Notes under the pieces: generated by a model
Seen by the model: only the letters and a program-made list of their open reading frames with translations
The model's database searches: none
What the model was told of the DNA's origin: nothing
In this document: positions 29,071-39,898 of the stretch, piece after piece
Layout: each line of letters starts with the position of its first letter
Position numbering within the stretch: the first letter of the stretch is position 1
Source of the DNA: Gammaproteobacteria bacterium
Lineage (GTDB): Bacteria; Pseudomonadota; Gammaproteobacteria; Pseudomonadales; Pseudohongiellaceae
Assembly: GCA_002706685.1 (NCBI GenBank)
Contig: PALV01000020.1
Span: 186,001-250,000 of the forward strand
Direction: 5' to 3'
Length of the DNA: 64,000 nt
Translations under genes and position numbers: made by a program

Positions 29071-30468
29071 ATGACGATGACAGCAAAGCACAAGGTTCTG
29101 GTAGTAGAAGACGAACAGGTGATTCGTACGGCATTGCGCCGGCTGCTGGAACGTCACGATTATCAGGTCAGCGAGGCTGGCTCAGTCAAAGACGGCCTGG
29201 ATCTTCTGGCAGAACAGACATTTGATATTGTTGTCAGTGACCTGCGTCTGCCCGGCGCACCCGGCACTGATTTGATCAAGGCCACCAGCACGCCGGTCCT
29301 GATCATGACCAGCTACTCCAGCCTGCGTTCTGCCATCGACTCAATGAAACTCGGCGCAGTGGACTACATTCCAAAGCCCTTCGAACATGAAGAAATGCTG
29401 CAGGCCGTCGCCCGCATCATTAAAGATCACGGCACCAGAGCCCCCGAGGCACCCGTCAGAGCACCGGTTCAGGAGATCTCAGAACCACCCGTGCCAGGTA
29501 TGATCGGCAGCTGCCCGCAGATGATGGAGCTGTTCAGACGTATCCGCAAAGTTGCCATGACCAGCTCAACTGTGCTGATCAACGGCGAAAGCGGCACTGG
29601 CAAAGAACTCGTAGCCCAGGCAATTCACAAACTCAGCGACCGCAAAGATTCCGAAATGATATCGGTCAACTGCGCCGCCATCCCGGAAAACCTTATCGAG
29701 TCAGAGCTGTTTGGCCATGAAAAAGGCGCGTTCACCGGCGCCACAGCCAACCGCACCGGCCTGGTTGAGGCAGCCAATGGCAGCACACTGTTTCTCGACG
29801 AGATCGGTGAACTACCACTTGATGCTCAGGCCCGCCTGCTGCGGGTACTGCAGGAAAGTGAAATCCGAAAAGTGGGCTCTGTGCAGTCGCGCAAGGTCGA
29901 TGTCCGGCTGGTGGCAGCCACCCACCGTGATCTGAAGCAGCTGGTTATTGACGGCGATTTCCGTGAGGATCTGTATTACCGGATCAACGTCATGACACTG
30001 ATCCTGCCACCGCTCAGGGAGCGCGGCAATGACATCCTGGAACTCGCTGACGCCATCCTCGGTCGCACCTGCAGACGCCTGAAGTCGCCGCTGCTGACGT
30101 TCACCCGGGACGCAACCCAGGCGATTGCCGACTACTCCTGGCCAGGTAACGTCCGAGAGCTGGAGAACGCCATCGAGCGTGCTGTAGTGCTGGCCGAAAC
30201 CGATGAAATAGGTGCCGAGCTGCTGGCAATCGATCTGAACAGCAAAAAAGCCATTCGGCCGATGACCGAGCGCACTCAGCATACGGCAAGCGAAGAAGAT
30301 GATTCTGCCGAAGAACTCTCTCTGGAGGACTACTTCCAGAAATTCGTCCTTGAACATCAGGACCAGATGAATGAAACACAGCTCGCCAAAAAGCTGGGCA
30401 TCAGCCGCAAATGTCTCTGGGAGCGCCGCCAGCGATTCGGCCTGCCGCGCAAGAAAAAACAAGCCTGA
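29071..30468 (+). CDS. cbrB: CbrB-type sigma-54-dependent response regulator
   Basis: A 465-residue NtrC-family activator. The receiver domain has phospho-acceptor Asp57 (VVSDLRLPG) and the conserved lysine in YIPKPFEH. The AAA+ domain has Walker A GESGTGKE (residues 172-179), the sigma-54 contact loop GAFTGA (219-224) and an R-finger region. A Fis-type HTH is at the C-terminus ([20 protein letters not shown]). It is paired with cbrA in one operon and followed by a gap containing a sigma-54 promoter and CrcZ-like RNA, the main CbrB target in Pseudomonas. Annotated as CbrB by partner and synteny. Confidence 0.93.
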   Translation: MTMTAKHKVLVVEDEQVIRTALRRLLERHDYQVSEAGSVKDGLDLLAEQTFDIVVSDLRLPGAPGTDLIKATSTPVLIMTSYSSLRSAIDSMKLGAVDYIPKPFEHEEMLQAVARIIKDHGTRAPEAPVRAPVQEISEPPVPGMIGSCPQMMELFRRIRKVAMTSSTVLINGESGTGKELVAQAIHKLSDRKDSEMISVNCAAIPENLIESELFGHEKGAFTGATANRTGLVEAANGSTLFLDEIGELPLDAQARLLRVLQESEIRKVGSVQSRKVDVRLVAATHRDLKQLVIDGDFREDLYYRINVMTLILPPLRERGNDILELADAILGRTCRRLKSPLLTFTRDATQAIADYSWPGNVRELENAIERAVVLAETDEIGAELLAIDLNSKKAIRPMTERTQHTASEEDDSAEELSLEDYFQKFVLEHQDQMNETQLAKKLGISRKCLWERRQRFGLPRKKKQA

Positions 30469-30473
30469 GATTG

Positions 30474-30519
30474 TGTTACCGATACTCAACTACCCAGTTG
30501 AGTGTGAATTGGGGTAACA
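30474..30519 (+). promoter_or_regulatory. candidate CbrB upstream activator site
   Basis: Starting 6 bp after the cbrB stop, TGTTACC (30474-30480) and its reverse complement GGTAACA (30513-30519) flank a perfect 8-bp inverted repeat, ACTCAACT-ACCC-AGTTGAGT (30484-30503). The centre is about 125 bp before the predicted sigma-54 start, a normal distance for an NtrC-type enhancer. Pseudomonas CbrB sites are described with TGTTAC/GTAACA half-sites. The inner repeat could also act as the cbrB transcription terminator, though no T-run follows. Confidence 0.6.
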
Positions 30520-30593
30520 GATTCCCTGATCTACACAGTCATCAAATAGCCACAAAAAACATAAACACCTGATAAACAAAGATATTTAATTGT

Positions 30594-30609
30594 TGGCACA
30601 CTACGTGCA
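30594..30609 (+). promoter_or_regulatory. sigma-54 (-24/-12) promoter of the CrcZ-like RNA
   Basis: TGGCACACTACGTGCA places GG (30595-30596) and GC (30607-30608) exactly 10 bp apart, as sigma-54 requires, with TGGCAC fully matching the -24 element. Expected transcription start is near 30620. Both rpoN and an NtrC-type activator gene are in this window. Confidence 0.75.
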
Positions 30610-30619
30610 CTAGTACGCG

Positions 30620-30882
30620 CAATAACAATAAAAAGACACAATAAAAATAAATCGTAAAAAACAATAAAAATTCGCATCGCTTATGGTGCAAAATAATAAA
30701 AATAATCTGACAGGCAGGTAATGACTCAGGTCTTGCTGATCACTACCGACACTGTGACTGGACAGAAAAGAACTGTCACCAACAACAAAAGGCATCTAAA
30801 AGTTGCCTGTAAACAAGAACAAAAAGAAATAACAATAAAAATAATCAAATACCTTCCTTGCGGGGGGGTCGAGTCACCCCCC
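30620..30882 (+). ncRNA. crcZ: CrcZ-like small RNA (predicted Hfq/Crc decoy)
   Basis: The cbrB-pcnB gap has no plausible gene but is strikingly A-rich on the plus strand. After the sigma-54 promoter it carries five exact AAYAAYAA motifs: 30624-30631, 30660-30667, 30692-30699, 30781-30788 and 30831-30838, plus several near-matches (AATAAAAATAA and similar). They lie in unpaired-looking stretches between possible stems, e.g. AGGCA/TGCCT near 30789-30810 and a GACAG/CTGTC pair near 30761-30778. The likely 3' end is a G6T/AC6 hairpin at 30863-30882, without a T-run, so the end is uncertain. In Pseudomonas, CrcZ lies between cbrB and pcnB, is CbrB/sigma-54 dependent, and sequesters Hfq/Crc through such motifs. 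The name is inferred from position and motif content, not alignment. Confidence 0.72.
30863..30882 (+). terminator. G6/C6 hairpin, possible 3' end of the CrcZ-like RNA
   Basis: GGGGGGT and ACCCCCC form a 7-bp stem around a 6-nt loop. No uridine tract follows (AGAGCATTTC), so it may be a processing barrier or a weak terminator allowing read-through into pcnB. The next 140 bp up to pcnB hold nothing I can identify. Confidence 0.4.
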
Positions 30883-31022
30883 AGAGCATTTCACCCTGCA
30901 CTCCTCCTTCACTTCAGTGTATTATTGGCCTTTGTTACAGATCCTGTATTAGTGCATCATGCGTGCTTTACAGTCCATAAGGGCTGATCGGGGTCATACA
31001 GTGAACGGACACAGATGCCTAG

Positions 31023-32591
31023 ATGTTTAAAAAGCTAACCCGCCTTTTGACAGGTCGCCCGTGGCGAGACACGGGAATCACGGATGGTGCCAACAGTGCC
31101 GACAGCGCCACTGGCCAACACGACCAGAGTCGCAAAACCAGGCGTCTGGAGCATCCTTCATCAGAGAAACCGGGCCGACAGAAGGCCACATCCCGTCACG
31201 GCAAACCCAGCGCCAAAACAGTAGCAGAGACTTCGCCTGCCAAATTGCTGGGAATGGATCTGCACGATGTCGACATCATCGCCCGCGAAGACCACCATAT
31301 TTCACGCAAGGACATATCAGCCAACGCACTCAAGGTGCTATATCGTCTCAACGATGCCGGCTATCCGGCCTTTCTGGTGGGTGGTGGCGTACGCGACCTG
31401 TTGCTGGGTGGCCACCCCAAGGATTTTGACATCTCGACCAATGCGACACCCGAACAGGTCAAAGATCTGTTCCGCAATTCCCGCGTGGTTGGCAGACGCT
31501 TCAAGATTGCTCACGTACGTTTTGGACGGGAGATTATCGAGGTCACTACCTTCCGCGCACACCACGAGATTGAAATTGAAGTGGAAGATGACCAGCCGCG
31601 CAAACATATCCGCGACCTGGATTCGGCCCACACCACCGGCGGCATGATTCTGCGCGATAACGTTTATGGCTCTATCAACGAAGACGCCATGCGACGCGAC
31701 TTCACTGTCAACGCGCTGTATTACACTACCAAAGGTTTTTTGCTGCTGGACTTTGTCAAAGGCCTGGCAGACATTGATGCGCGCCTGATTCGTATGATCG
31801 GCGATCCGGAAACCCGCTACCGCGAAGATCCGGTGCGTATTCTGCGTGCGATACGTCTGGCCGCCAAGCTGGACTTCCAGATCGAAGCTGCCACCGAAGC
31901 ACCTCTCAAAGAACTGGCAGGTTTGTTGAAACTGATATCCCCAGCCCGTCTGTTTGATGAGACGGTCAAACTATTCACGACTGGCAAGGCGGAGGCAACA
32001 TTTGCGCTGCTGCGTCACTATGGAGTCGCCGACTACCTTTTCAAACCGGTCATGCCCTATCTCAAGGATGCGGACTCCATCGACAGCAAACTGATCTCCC
32101 TGGCGCTGCGAAACACAGACCAGCGACTGGCGGACGGAAAATCAGTCACTCCCGCCTTCCTGTATTCGGCGCTGCTGTGGCCCGCTCTCAAGGATGCGCT
32201 GGCGGACACGGATGGCAATCGACCACCGGCCATGCCGGTGATTCAGCGCGAAGCTTCGGAAGTTATCAGTCGACAGCTGGCCTACACGTCCATTCCCAAG
32301 CGTTTCACTGCCATGATGCGAGAAATCTGGGAGCTGCAGTGGCGTCTGCAGCCGCGAAGCCGGCGCAATGTGGAGAGTGTGATTGCTCACCCTCGATTCA
32401 GGGCTGCCTACGACTTCCTGCTGCTGCGAGAAGCTTCCGGTGAGAATCTTGGTGGTATTGGTGACTGGTGGACTCGGTTCCAGGATGGCGATCATGCCCT
32501 GCAGGAGAGCATGATTGGCGATCTGCAACCGGCGCGGTCGCCAAAACGGCGACGCCGCAAACCCCGTAAACCCGCGGAGCCCAGCAACTGA
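31023..32591 (+). CDS. pcnB: poly(A) polymerase I
   Basis: Adds 3' poly(A) tails that mark RNAs for decay. The 522-residue protein has the nucleotidyltransferase head (FLVGGGVRDLLLGGHPKDFD, with the catalytic D-x-D of PKDFDIST), the RNA-binding and second head segments (GMILRDNVYGSINEDAMRRD, YREDPVRILRAIRLAAKL), and a basic C-terminal tail (SPKRRRRKPRKPAEPSN) that favours PcnB over CCA-adding enzymes. An N-terminal basic extension of ~80 residues precedes the catalytic domain. Its stop overlaps the next start by one base. Confidence 0.95.
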   Translation: MFKKLTRLLTGRPWRDTGITDGANSADSATGQHDQSRKTRRLEHPSSEKPGRQKATSRHGKPSAKTVAETSPAKLLGMDLHDVDIIAREDHHISRKDISANALKVLYRLNDAGYPAFLVGGGVRDLLLGGHPKDFDISTNATPEQVKDLFRNSRVVGRRFKIAHVRFGREIIEVTTFRAHHEIEIEVEDDQPRKHIRDLDSAHTTGGMILRDNVYGSINEDAMRRDFTVNALYYTTKGFLLLDFVKGLADIDARLIRMIGDPETRYREDPVRILRAIRLAAKLDFQIEAATEAPLKELAGLLKLISPARLFDETVKLFTTGKAEATFALLRHYGVADYLFKPVMPYLKDADSIDSKLISLALRNTDQRLADGKSVTPAFLYSALLWPALKDALADTDGNRPPAMPVIQREASEVISRQLAYTSIPKRFTAMMREIWELQWRLQPRSRRNVESVIAHPRFRAAYDFLLLREASGENLGGIGDWWTRFQDGDHALQESMIGDLQPARSPKRRRRKPRKPAEPSN

Positions 32592-33238
32592 TGTACTATC
32601 TGCCTCGCTATATCGCAGTGGAAGGCCCGATTGGCGTCGGCAAAACCAGCCTCGCCAAACGACTGGCCGAATCGTTCAACTACGACATAGTGCTGGAGAA
32701 GCCCGAAGACAATCCTTTCCTGGAACGTTTTTATCGCAATCCCAAACAGCATGCGCTGGCCACACAGCTGTTCTTCCTGTTCCAGCGCTCGCAGCAGTTG
32801 CAGGGACTGAAACAGAATGACCTGTTTGAGCCGGTCAGGGTAGCCGACTTTCTGATAGAGAAAGACATGCTGTTTGCACAGCAGAACCTCGACCCGGATG
32901 AATTTCAACTCTATCAAACCGTCTATCAACACCTGACGATTGATGCGCCAGCACCGGATCTGGTGATTTATCTGCAGGCCCCTACGCCCGTATTGCTGGC
33001 CCGCATTCAGAAACGCGGTATTGCTGCCGAGCAGGCGATTGAGGCTGATTATCTGGAGCGACTCAACAACGCCTATACTACCTTTTTTCACTACTACGAC
33101 CGCTCTCCCCTGCTAATCGTTAATTGCAGTGACCTGGACCTGGTCGGTCGCGATGACGACTACGAACAACTGGTCAACCAGATCAAATCAGGGCTGCGTG
33201 GTGTACACTATTTCAATCCCAAGCCCACCTTGCTGTGA
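32591..33238 (+). CDS. deoxynucleoside kinase family protein
   Basis: A 215-residue P-loop kinase: Walker A GPIGVGKT (residues 12-19), the substrate-side glutamate in LEKPEDNPFLERFY, the QLFFLFQRSQQL helix, a DR[YV]-like region (EPVRVADFLIEKD) and a lid-like arginine segment (RIQKRG). This matches the dGK/dCK family that phosphorylates deoxynucleosides for salvage. It stands between pcnB and panB, where related genomes carry folK; no FolK-like sequence is visible here. It is coupled to pcnB by a one-base overlap. Confidence 0.88.
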   Translation: MYYLPRYIAVEGPIGVGKTSLAKRLAESFNYDIVLEKPEDNPFLERFYRNPKQHALATQLFFLFQRSQQLQGLKQNDLFEPVRVADFLIEKDMLFAQQNLDPDEFQLYQTVYQHLTIDAPAPDLVIYLQAPTPVLLARIQKRGIAAEQAIEADYLERLNNAYTTFFHYYDRSPLLIVNCSDLDLVGRDDDYEQLVNQIKSGLRGVHYFNPKPTLL

Positions 33239-33279
33239 CTACAGCGTCAGGCTAAGCTCATCATCAACAAGGGGGAAAC

Positions 33280-34092
33280 ATGAGTACACAGTCCGGTCGC
33301 CAGCACGTGACGCTGGCCACTCTGAACAAGATTCACCAGGCCGGTGACAAATTCGCCTGCCTGACAGCATATGACGCCCTATTTGCATCACTGGTCAATG
33401 AAGCGGGTGTAGAAGTCATTTTGGTAGGCGACTCTCTTGGCATGGTGCTGCAGGGGCATGACAATACACTCCCCGTCACCATGAACGACATGGTCTATCA
33501 CGTCGAATGTGTGAAACGTGGCAACAGCCGTGCCTTCCTGATGGCCGACATGCCATTCATGAGTTACTCCTCCGAAACCGAGACGCTGGAGAATGCTGCG
33601 GCCCTGATGCGGGCCGGCGCAGAGATGGTAAAACTCGAAGGCGGCGCCTGGCTGGCCAGTTCCACCCGGCTACTGGCAGAGCGTGGCATTCCGGTCTGTG
33701 TCCACATGGGACTGACACCGCAGTCCATTAATCTGTTTGGCGGTTATCTGGTCCAGGGGCGTGACCCGGCGCAGGCAGACAAGATGGTAGAAGAGGCTCT
33801 GCAGTTGCAGCAGGCCGGCGCCAGCATCCTTCTGCTGGAGTGCGTACCAACAGCTCTGGCCAAACGCATTACCGACGCGCTGGACATCCCCGTGATCGGC
33901 ATAGGCGCCGGACCACACACAACCGGACAGGTGCTGGTGCTGCATGACCTGCTGGGTATCTCACCCATCAAACCCAAGTTCGTGAAGAACTTTCTGGCTG
34001 AATCCAACAGCAGTATTCCAGCGGCACTCAAGGCATACGCCGAAGCTGTAAAAAGCGGCCAGTTTCCTGCACCGGAACACTGTTTCGACTGA
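33280..34092 (+). CDS. panB: 3-methyl-2-oxobutanoate hydroxymethyltransferase
   Basis: First enzyme of pantothenate synthesis: makes ketopantoate from 2-oxoisovalerate using methylene-tetrahydrofolate. The 270-residue TIM-barrel protein shows [19 protein letters not shown] with the metal-binding Asp, the catalytic [14 protein letters not shown], and the end motif [20 protein letters not shown]. An AAGGGGGA Shine-Dalgarno precedes ATG 33280. It precedes panC by 80 bp. Confidence 0.97.
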   Translation: MSTQSGRQHVTLATLNKIHQAGDKFACLTAYDALFASLVNEAGVEVILVGDSLGMVLQGHDNTLPVTMNDMVYHVECVKRGNSRAFLMADMPFMSYSSETETLENAAALMRAGAEMVKLEGGAWLASSTRLLAERGIPVCVHMGLTPQSINLFGGYLVQGRDPAQADKMVEEALQLQQAGASILLLECVPTALAKRITDALDIPVIGIGAGPHTTGQVLVLHDLLGISPIKPKFVKNFLAESNSSIPAALKAYAEAVKSGQFPAPEHCFD

Positions 34093-34172
34093 TGCTGCTT
34101 ACCGCTTCTGTTCATCGACCCTGAGCATCAACTGAAAAGGAACACTGCCAAATAAAGCGGACCACGGACATT

Positions 34173-35042
34173 ATGCAAATCTGTTACCTCATTCGCGAGC
34201 TGCGCGACACACTCAAGCCATTCCGTCAGCAAGGCAAGACCATTGCGGTGGTGCCCACCATGGGCAACCTGCACGCAGGCCATATCAAACTGGTGACCAC
34301 GGCGCGCGCCAAAGCAGACATTGTTGTTGCCACCATATTCGTCAATCCCATGCAATTTGGTCAAAGCGAAGATCTGGACAAGTACCCACGCACTCCAGAT
34401 GCTGATATCGAAAAGCTGACCGCGGCGGGCTGTGACTACCTGTTCACACCACCGGTCTCCGAGATTTATCCCAGAGGCCTGAGCAATCACACGCTTGTCC
34501 ATACGCCGGACATTGCTGAGCGTCACTGTGGTGCGAGCCGCCCGGGGCACTTTGACGGGGTCGCAACAGTGGTAAGCAAACTGTTCAACATCGTGCAGCC
34601 CGACCATGCTGTATTTGGACTCAAAGACTACCAGCAGTTTCAGGTGATTCGTAAAATGGTCGAAGACCTGTGTTTTGATATCACACTGACTGGCGTCAGC
34701 ACCGAGCGTGAGCAGAGCGGCCTGGCCTTGAGCTCACGCAACTCCTACCTGAGTGAAGCTGAAAAGACACAGGCTCTGGCACTTGGTCAGGTGCTGCGTC
34801 AGACGGCCGCGGAGATCCAGTCAGGACAGCGCGACTATCGTGCGCTGGAGTCAGGTGCATTGCAGGTCCTTCAGGAATCCGGCCTGAAGCCTGACTATTT
34901 TGTCATTTGCACTCAGGATGACCTGCAACCAGCTGCTCCCGGGCAGGATAACAACCGTCCTCTGGTCATCCTGGCAGCTGCCTTCGCCGGGTCGACCCGG
35001 CTGATTGATAACATTGAAGTCGACACTAACAATAATCAGTGA
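34173..35042 (+). CDS. panC: pantothenate synthetase
   Basis: Joins pantoate and beta-alanine with ATP. The 289-residue protein has the nucleotidyltransferase HxGH motif ([14 protein letters not shown]), the [19 protein letters not shown] segment, the pantoate site ([15 protein letters not shown]) and the KMSKS-equivalent ALSSRNSYL. The gene for beta-alanine supply (panD) is not in the window. Its stop is 32 bp before the acs start. Confidence 0.97.
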   Translation: MQICYLIRELRDTLKPFRQQGKTIAVVPTMGNLHAGHIKLVTTARAKADIVVATIFVNPMQFGQSEDLDKYPRTPDADIEKLTAAGCDYLFTPPVSEIYPRGLSNHTLVHTPDIAERHCGASRPGHFDGVATVVSKLFNIVQPDHAVFGLKDYQQFQVIRKMVEDLCFDITLTGVSTEREQSGLALSSRNSYLSEAEKTQALALGQVLRQTAAEIQSGQRDYRALESGALQVLQESGLKPDYFVICTQDDLQPAAPGQDNNRPLVILAAAFAGSTRLIDNIEVDTNNNQ

Positions 35043-35074
35043 GACCCAACACGTCGACACGTGAGGAGAATCGC

Positions 35075-37012
35075 ATGGCTGAAGACAAACTCTACCCGGT
35101 GGATCCCGCCAGAGACCGACACAGTCTGATCGACTTTGAGCAGTACCAGAAGCTCTATCAACAGTCGATCAGCCAACCGGAGACTTTCTGGGCCGGGCAG
35201 GCAGAACAGTTCCTGTCTTTCTTTGAACCCTGGTCAGCCGTGTACCAGGGTGAATTCGCCAAAGCGGATGTCCGCTGGTTTGCTGATGCAAAATTGAATG
35301 TCTGCTGGAACTGTATCGACCGACATCTGCCAGAGCGTGCCGACCAGACCGCCATCATCTGGGAAGGTGACGAACCGGATACCAGCACACGAATCACTTA
35401 TGCAGAAATGCATGAGGCCGTCTGCAGACTTGCCAACGTGCTGAAGGCGCGTGGTGTCAAAAAAGGCGATCGTGTCTGTATCTACATGCCGATGATCCCG
35501 GAGGCAGCCTATGCCATGCTGGCCTGTGCACGTATTGGTGCAATCCACTCTGTGGTCTTTGGCGGCTTCTCACCCGACTCTATTCGCGATCGTATTCAGG
35601 ACAGCGACTGCCGCACTGTCATTACAGCCAATCAGGGCGTTCGTGGTGGCAAGAAGATTCCCCTGAAACAGAACGTGGACAAAGCCCTCGCGCATTGCCC
35701 CGATGTGCATAGCGTGATTGTTGTTAAACATACCGATGCCCAGTGCGACTGGACTGCCGGACGAGACGTCTGGTACCACGAAGCGGTTGCCGAAGCGGAC
35801 ACTGATTGCCCTGCAGAGCCCATGGATGCAGAAGACCCACTGTTTATCCTCTACACATCAGGCTCCACCGGCAAACCCAAGGGCGTGCTGCACACCACAG
35901 CCGGCTATCTGCTGCAGGCAGCCATGACACACCGCTACATCTTTGACTACCGGGAAGGCGAAGTCTACTGGTGCAGCGCTGACGTTGGCTGGGTGACCGG
36001 ACACAGCTATATTGTCTACGGCCCTCTTTGCAATGGCGCCACGACACTTATTTTTGAGGGTGTCCCCACCTACCCAGATGCCAGCCGCTTCTGGCAGGTC
36101 ATAGACAAACATCAGGTTAATATTTTTTATACCGCGCCGACGGCCCTGCGCGCGCTGATGGGTCAGGGTGACGAACTGGTAAAACGCAGCTCTCGAGATT
36201 CGCTGCGCCTGCTCGGTTCGGTTGGTGAGCCGATCAACCCCGAAGCCTGGGAGTGGTATTACGAGGTAGTCGGTGAACAGCGTTGCCCAATCGTCGACAC
36301 CTGGTGGCAAACGGAAACCGGCTCATCCATGATCAGTCCAATCGCGGGTGTCACAGACCTGAAGCCCGGATCGGCAACCCTGCCGTTTTTTGGGGTCAAG
36401 CCCGCATTGCTGGACGCTGATGGCAAAGAAGTGACGGGTGCCGGCAAAGGCAACCTGGTCATAACCCAGAGTTGGCCAGCACAGATAAGGACGGTTTACG
36501 GTGATCACCAGCGCTGCGTGGATACCTATTTCACTGCCTATCCGGGTTATTACTTTACCGGTGACAGTGCGCGCCGCGACGAGGATGGGTATTACTGGAT
36601 CATCGGGCGGGTGGACGACGTCATCAATGTTTCTGGTCATCGTCTCGGTACGGCAGAACTGGAAAGCGCACTGGTATTGCATCCCAAAGTGGCCGAGGCA
36701 GCCGTGGTCGGTTATCCGCATGATATCAAGGGCAATGCAGTGTATGCCTATGTCACACTGATGTCAGGTATCGAAGAATCCGACGCACTGCGACGCGAGC
36801 TCATCCAGTTTGTCGCTGATGAAATTGGTGCGTTTGCAAAACCGGAAATCATACAGTTCGCCCCGGGCCTGCCAAAAACCCGCTCAGGCAAAATCATGCG
36901 CCGAATTTTGCGCAAGATCGCTGCCAACGAGACCTCACAGCTGGGCGATACCACAACACTTGCCGACCCCTCCGTGGTCGACAATCTGATCGAAAACCGA
37001 GTCAACAGGTAA
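35075..37012 (+). CDS. acs: acetyl-CoA synthetase
   Basis: AMP-forming ligase that activates acetate through acetyl-AMP. The 645-residue product has the ANL P-loop ([12 protein letters not shown]), the aromatic acetate-pocket region (WWQTETG), the hinge Asp region ([20 protein letters not shown]) and the regulatory acetylation lysine in [14 protein letters not shown] 35075 is chosen over an upstream in-frame codon at 35039 because AGGAG lies 6 nt before it. It is followed after 4 bp by a thiolase gene, linking acetate activation to acetoacetyl-CoA formation or the reverse. Confidence 0.97.
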   Translation: MAEDKLYPVDPARDRHSLIDFEQYQKLYQQSISQPETFWAGQAEQFLSFFEPWSAVYQGEFAKADVRWFADAKLNVCWNCIDRHLPERADQTAIIWEGDEPDTSTRITYAEMHEAVCRLANVLKARGVKKGDRVCIYMPMIPEAAYAMLACARIGAIHSVVFGGFSPDSIRDRIQDSDCRTVITANQGVRGGKKIPLKQNVDKALAHCPDVHSVIVVKHTDAQCDWTAGRDVWYHEAVAEADTDCPAEPMDAEDPLFILYTSGSTGKPKGVLHTTAGYLLQAAMTHRYIFDYREGEVYWCSADVGWVTGHSYIVYGPLCNGATTLIFEGVPTYPDASRFWQVIDKHQVNIFYTAPTALRALMGQGDELVKRSSRDSLRLLGSVGEPINPEAWEWYYEVVGEQRCPIVDTWWQTETGSSMISPIAGVTDLKPGSATLPFFGVKPALLDADGKEVTGAGKGNLVITQSWPAQIRTVYGDHQRCVDTYFTAYPGYYFTGDSARRDEDGYYWIIGRVDDVINVSGHRLGTAELESALVLHPKVAEAAVVGYPHDIKGNAVYAYVTLMSGIEESDALRRELIQFVADEIGAFAKPEIIQFAPGLPKTRSGKIMRRILRKIAANETSQLGDTTTLADPSVVDNLIENRVNR

Positions 37013-37016
37013 GCAT

Positions 37017-38195
37017 ATGCAGGACATCGTTATTGTAGCGGCGGGACGCACCGCCATCGGGAATTTTCAGGGCAGCCTGGCGGATATTCCCGCCGCCCAG
37101 CTTGGCAGCGAAGTCATCAAGCAGCTGATGGTCAAGTCAAACATTAAGCCAGAGCTGATAGATGAAGTGATCATGGGCCACGTATTGACCGCCGGCTGTG
37201 GTCAGAACACCGCCCGCCAGGCCAGCATCAATGCCGGACTGGGCGTGAAAACCCCCGCCATGACAGTGAATAAAGTCTGCGGCTCCGGCCTGAAAGCCGT
37301 CCACCTGGCGGCCCAGGCCATTGCACTTGGAGACGCCGGTATGGTTGTGGCGGGTGGCATGGAAAACATGAGCCAGTCGCCCCATGTGATGCCTGGCTCA
37401 CGGCAAGGCCAGAAAATGGGTCATTGGCAGGCCATCGACACCATGCTGCACGACGGCCTGTGGGACGCGTTTAACCACTACCACATGGGCATCACTGCCG
37501 AGAACCTGGTCGACAAGTATCAGATCAGCCGAGAGGAGCAGGACGCGTTTGCGCTGGCCTCACAGCAGAAAGCCGCCGCTGCCATGCAGCATGGCTATTT
37601 TGACCGGGAAATCCTGCCCATCGAAGTACCACAGCGTAAAGCCAGCCCCATCATCGTGAATCAGGATCAGGGCCCCAGAGCCGACACCACCATCGAACGC
37701 CTGGCGCGGCTGTCACCTGCCTTCAAAAAGGATGGCACCGTGACTGCCGGCAATGCCTCAGGATTAAATGACGGCGCAGCCGCGGTGATTGTCTGCAGCC
37801 GCGAAACCGCAGAAAAACACGGGCTCGAGCCCCTGGTGCGTATCAAGGCCTGGGCGAATGCAGGTGTCGATCCGGCCATCATGGGGATCGGACCCGTCTC
37901 TGCCACACGTCGCTGCCTGGAAAAGGCCGGCTGGTCACTGGACCAGCTGGACCTGATCGAGGCCAATGAAGCCTTTGCCGCACAGTCACTCGCCGTTGGC
38001 AAAGAACTGCAGTGGGATATGGAGAAGGTCAACGTGAATGGCGGCGCCATCGCGCTTGGCCATCCGATTGGTGCGTCGGGATGTCGCGTGCTGGTCACTC
38101 TGATACACGAGATGATGCGTCGGGATGTACAGCGCGGGCTGGCGACACTGTGTATCGGTGGTGGTCAGGGCGTCGCTATCGCCGTGGAACGCTGA
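37017..38195 (+). CDS. acetyl-CoA C-acetyltransferase (thiolase)
   Basis: A 392-residue thiolase. The nucleophilic Cys88 is in [11 protein letters not shown]; the other active-site residues are His349 ([15 protein letters not shown]) and Cys379 (LCIGGGQG). The length and pattern fit a type II biosynthetic/degradative acetyl-CoA acetyltransferase (AtoB/PhaA-like). It is directly downstream of acs and likely co-transcribed. No phaB or phaC is nearby, so a polyhydroxybutyrate role is unproven. The 3' end overlaps the convergent sulP gene by 31 bp. Confidence 0.95.
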   Translation: MQDIVIVAAGRTAIGNFQGSLADIPAAQLGSEVIKQLMVKSNIKPELIDEVIMGHVLTAGCGQNTARQASINAGLGVKTPAMTVNKVCGSGLKAVHLAAQAIALGDAGMVVAGGMENMSQSPHVMPGSRQGQKMGHWQAIDTMLHDGLWDAFNHYHMGITAENLVDKYQISREEQDAFALASQQKAAAAMQHGYFDREILPIEVPQRKASPIIVNQDQGPRADTTIERLARLSPAFKKDGTVTAGNASGLNDGAAAVIVCSRETAEKHGLEPLVRIKAWANAGVDPAIMGIGPVSATRRCLEKAGWSLDQLDLIEANEAFAAQSLAVGKELQWDMEKVNVNGGAIALGHPIGASGCRVLVTLIHEMMRRDVQRGLATLCIGGGQGVAIAVER

Positions 38196-39898
38196 AGATC
38201 GCTAATGGCCTGGTGTTGACTTAGATAGACCTGACCGCTCAAGGCCTGCAGAAAATGCGTGGTCTCAAGTGCATCCATCACCGGCCCCTTGACCTCAGAT
38301 AGATGAAGCCTGATGCCATTGTCAGCCAGGCGGCTGTTGATGGCCTCAAGCGACTCCAGCGCGCTCAGGTCAATCTCATTAACCGCACTGCACATCAGAA
38401 CGACATGCTGCAGTGCTGGTCGCTCCGCCACTTCACGGTATATCAGGTCTTCCAGGTAACGCGAGTTGGCGAAATAAAGACTCTCATCGACGCGCAGCGA
38501 CAGTATCGTGTCATAGGTGATGACCTCGTGTCGTTCAACATTGCGATAGTGCTCTGTACCGGGCACCTGTCCCACGATGGCAACATGCGGGCGCGAACTT
38601 TTGTACATGTGAACAAGTATTGAGACGATGATACCGGCAGCCACGCCGGCCTCAACACCTTCCAGCCAGGTCAGCAGAATGGTACTGCAGACTGCGAGAA
38701 AATCGGCACGTGAATACTGCCATGCCTTTTTTACAATACTGAAATCAACCAGAGACAGCACAGCGGCAATAATGGTTGCCGACAGTGTGGCTTTGGGCAA
38801 CCACGCCAGCAAAGGCATCAGGAAAAAGGTTGCCAGTCCCATCAGTATTGCGGCGAGCAGGCCGGCAGCCGGCGTCGCGGCGCCCGCATCAAAATTTACC
38901 ACCGAGCGTGCGAAACCGCCCGCCACCGGAAACCCGCCGGCGAACGAGGCTGCCATGTTTGACGCCCCCAGGCCTATGAGTTCCTGATCCGGATCAATCC
39001 TTTCGCGACGCCTCGCGGCCAGTCCCTGAGCCACGGAAACTGATTCCACAAACCCCAGAATGGCAATCAGGGCTGCAGAACCCGCCAGCGCCAGCCACAG
39101 CTCAGAATCCATGACTGGCAGGGACAATGCCGGCAAGCCTGCAGGCACATCACCAACCAGTGCCAGCCCCCTGTTGCCAAGATCCAGCGACCACGCTGCA
39201 ACGGCTGTTGCAACCACGGCCACAATCGGGCTGAGTCGCGACAGTATGACGGCCAGACGCTGATTGAGACCAAACCGAACCAGCAAGGCCGCCAGGTAAC
39301 GTTTTGCCCACAGCAGATATGCCAGCGTACCCACACCGACTGTAATCGTTGGCCAGTTTAGACTGCCAGCCGCCGATTGAAATCCTGCCACAAGCGATGG
39401 GAGCAGCTGCATCAGAGTCTGGCCACCTGCCTCTATGCCAAGAATACCCGGCAATTGCCCCAACGCAATAATGACACCTGACGCTGTTATGAATCCCGCG
39501 ATGACTGGATGCGATAAAAAGTTGGCCAGAAAACCCAGTCTCAATAAACCCAGCAATACCAGAAACAGGCCCGCCATCATTGCCAGCAGTGTTGACGCTG
39601 CAATCACCTGAGCAGCATCAGCCAGTTCCAGCCTGGCCACCGCAGCGGCTGTCATCAGCGACACCACAGCGACGGGTCCCACAGATAAAGAGCGGCTGGT
39701 GCCGAAAACCGCGTATACCATCAACGGCAAAATACTGGCGTACAGGCCCATCTCCGGTGGCAAGCCAGCCAGCAGTGCGTAGGCAAGTGATTGAGGAACC
39801 AGCATGACCGAGACAATGACGGCCGCCAGCAGATCGTCAGTGAACTGGGCCGCACGGTATTGGCGGCCCCAGTTCAGAATAGGCAGGTAACGGTTCAA
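38165..39898 (-). CDS. SulP-family anion transporter with STAS domain
   Basis: A 577-residue SLC26/SulP inner-membrane protein: 12-14 membrane helices ([20 protein letters not shown] start; [20 protein letters not shown] signature; [20 protein letters not shown]) and a C-terminal cytoplasmic STAS domain (about residues 440-555). SulP proteins carry sulfate, bicarbonate or dicarboxylates. It is the last gene of an operon with a sulfide:quinone oxidoreductase and a DUF442 protein, overlapping the latter by 4 bp, so movement of an oxidised sulfur anion is the best guess. Confidence 0.92.
   Translation of the reverse strand: MNRYLPILNWGRQYRAAQFTDDLLAAVIVSVMLVPQSLAYALLAGLPPEMGLYASILPLMVYAVFGTSRSLSVGPVAVVSLMTAAAVARLELADAAQVIAASTLLAMMAGLFLVLLGLLRLGFLANFLSHPVIAGFITASGVIIALGQLPGILGIEAGGQTLMQLLPSLVAGFQSAAGSLNWPTITVGVGTLAYLLWAKRYLAALLVRFGLNQRLAVILSRLSPIVAVVATAVAAWSLDLGNRGLALVGDVPAGLPALSLPVMDSELWLALAGSAALIAILGFVESVSVAQGLAARRRERIDPDQELIGLGASNMAASFAGGFPVAGGFARSVVNFDAGAATPAAGLLAAILMGLATFFLMPLLAWLPKATLSATIIAAVLSLVDFSIVKKAWQYSRADFLAVCSTILLTWLEGVEAGVAAGIIVSILVHMYKSSRPHVAIVGQVPGTEHYRNVERHEVITYDTILSLRVDESLYFANSRYLEDLIYREVAERPALQHVVLMCSAVNEIDLSALESLEAINSRLADNGIRLHLSEVKGPVMDALETTHFLQALSGQVYLSQHQAISDLQRSTAIATP

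Noticed and set aside
30721..30987. An 88-codon open frame in the cbrB-pcnB gap
   Set aside because: No similarity, no good ribosome site, low-complexity Lys/Thr/Ile composition caused by A-rich DNA; the CrcZ-like RNA explains the region better.
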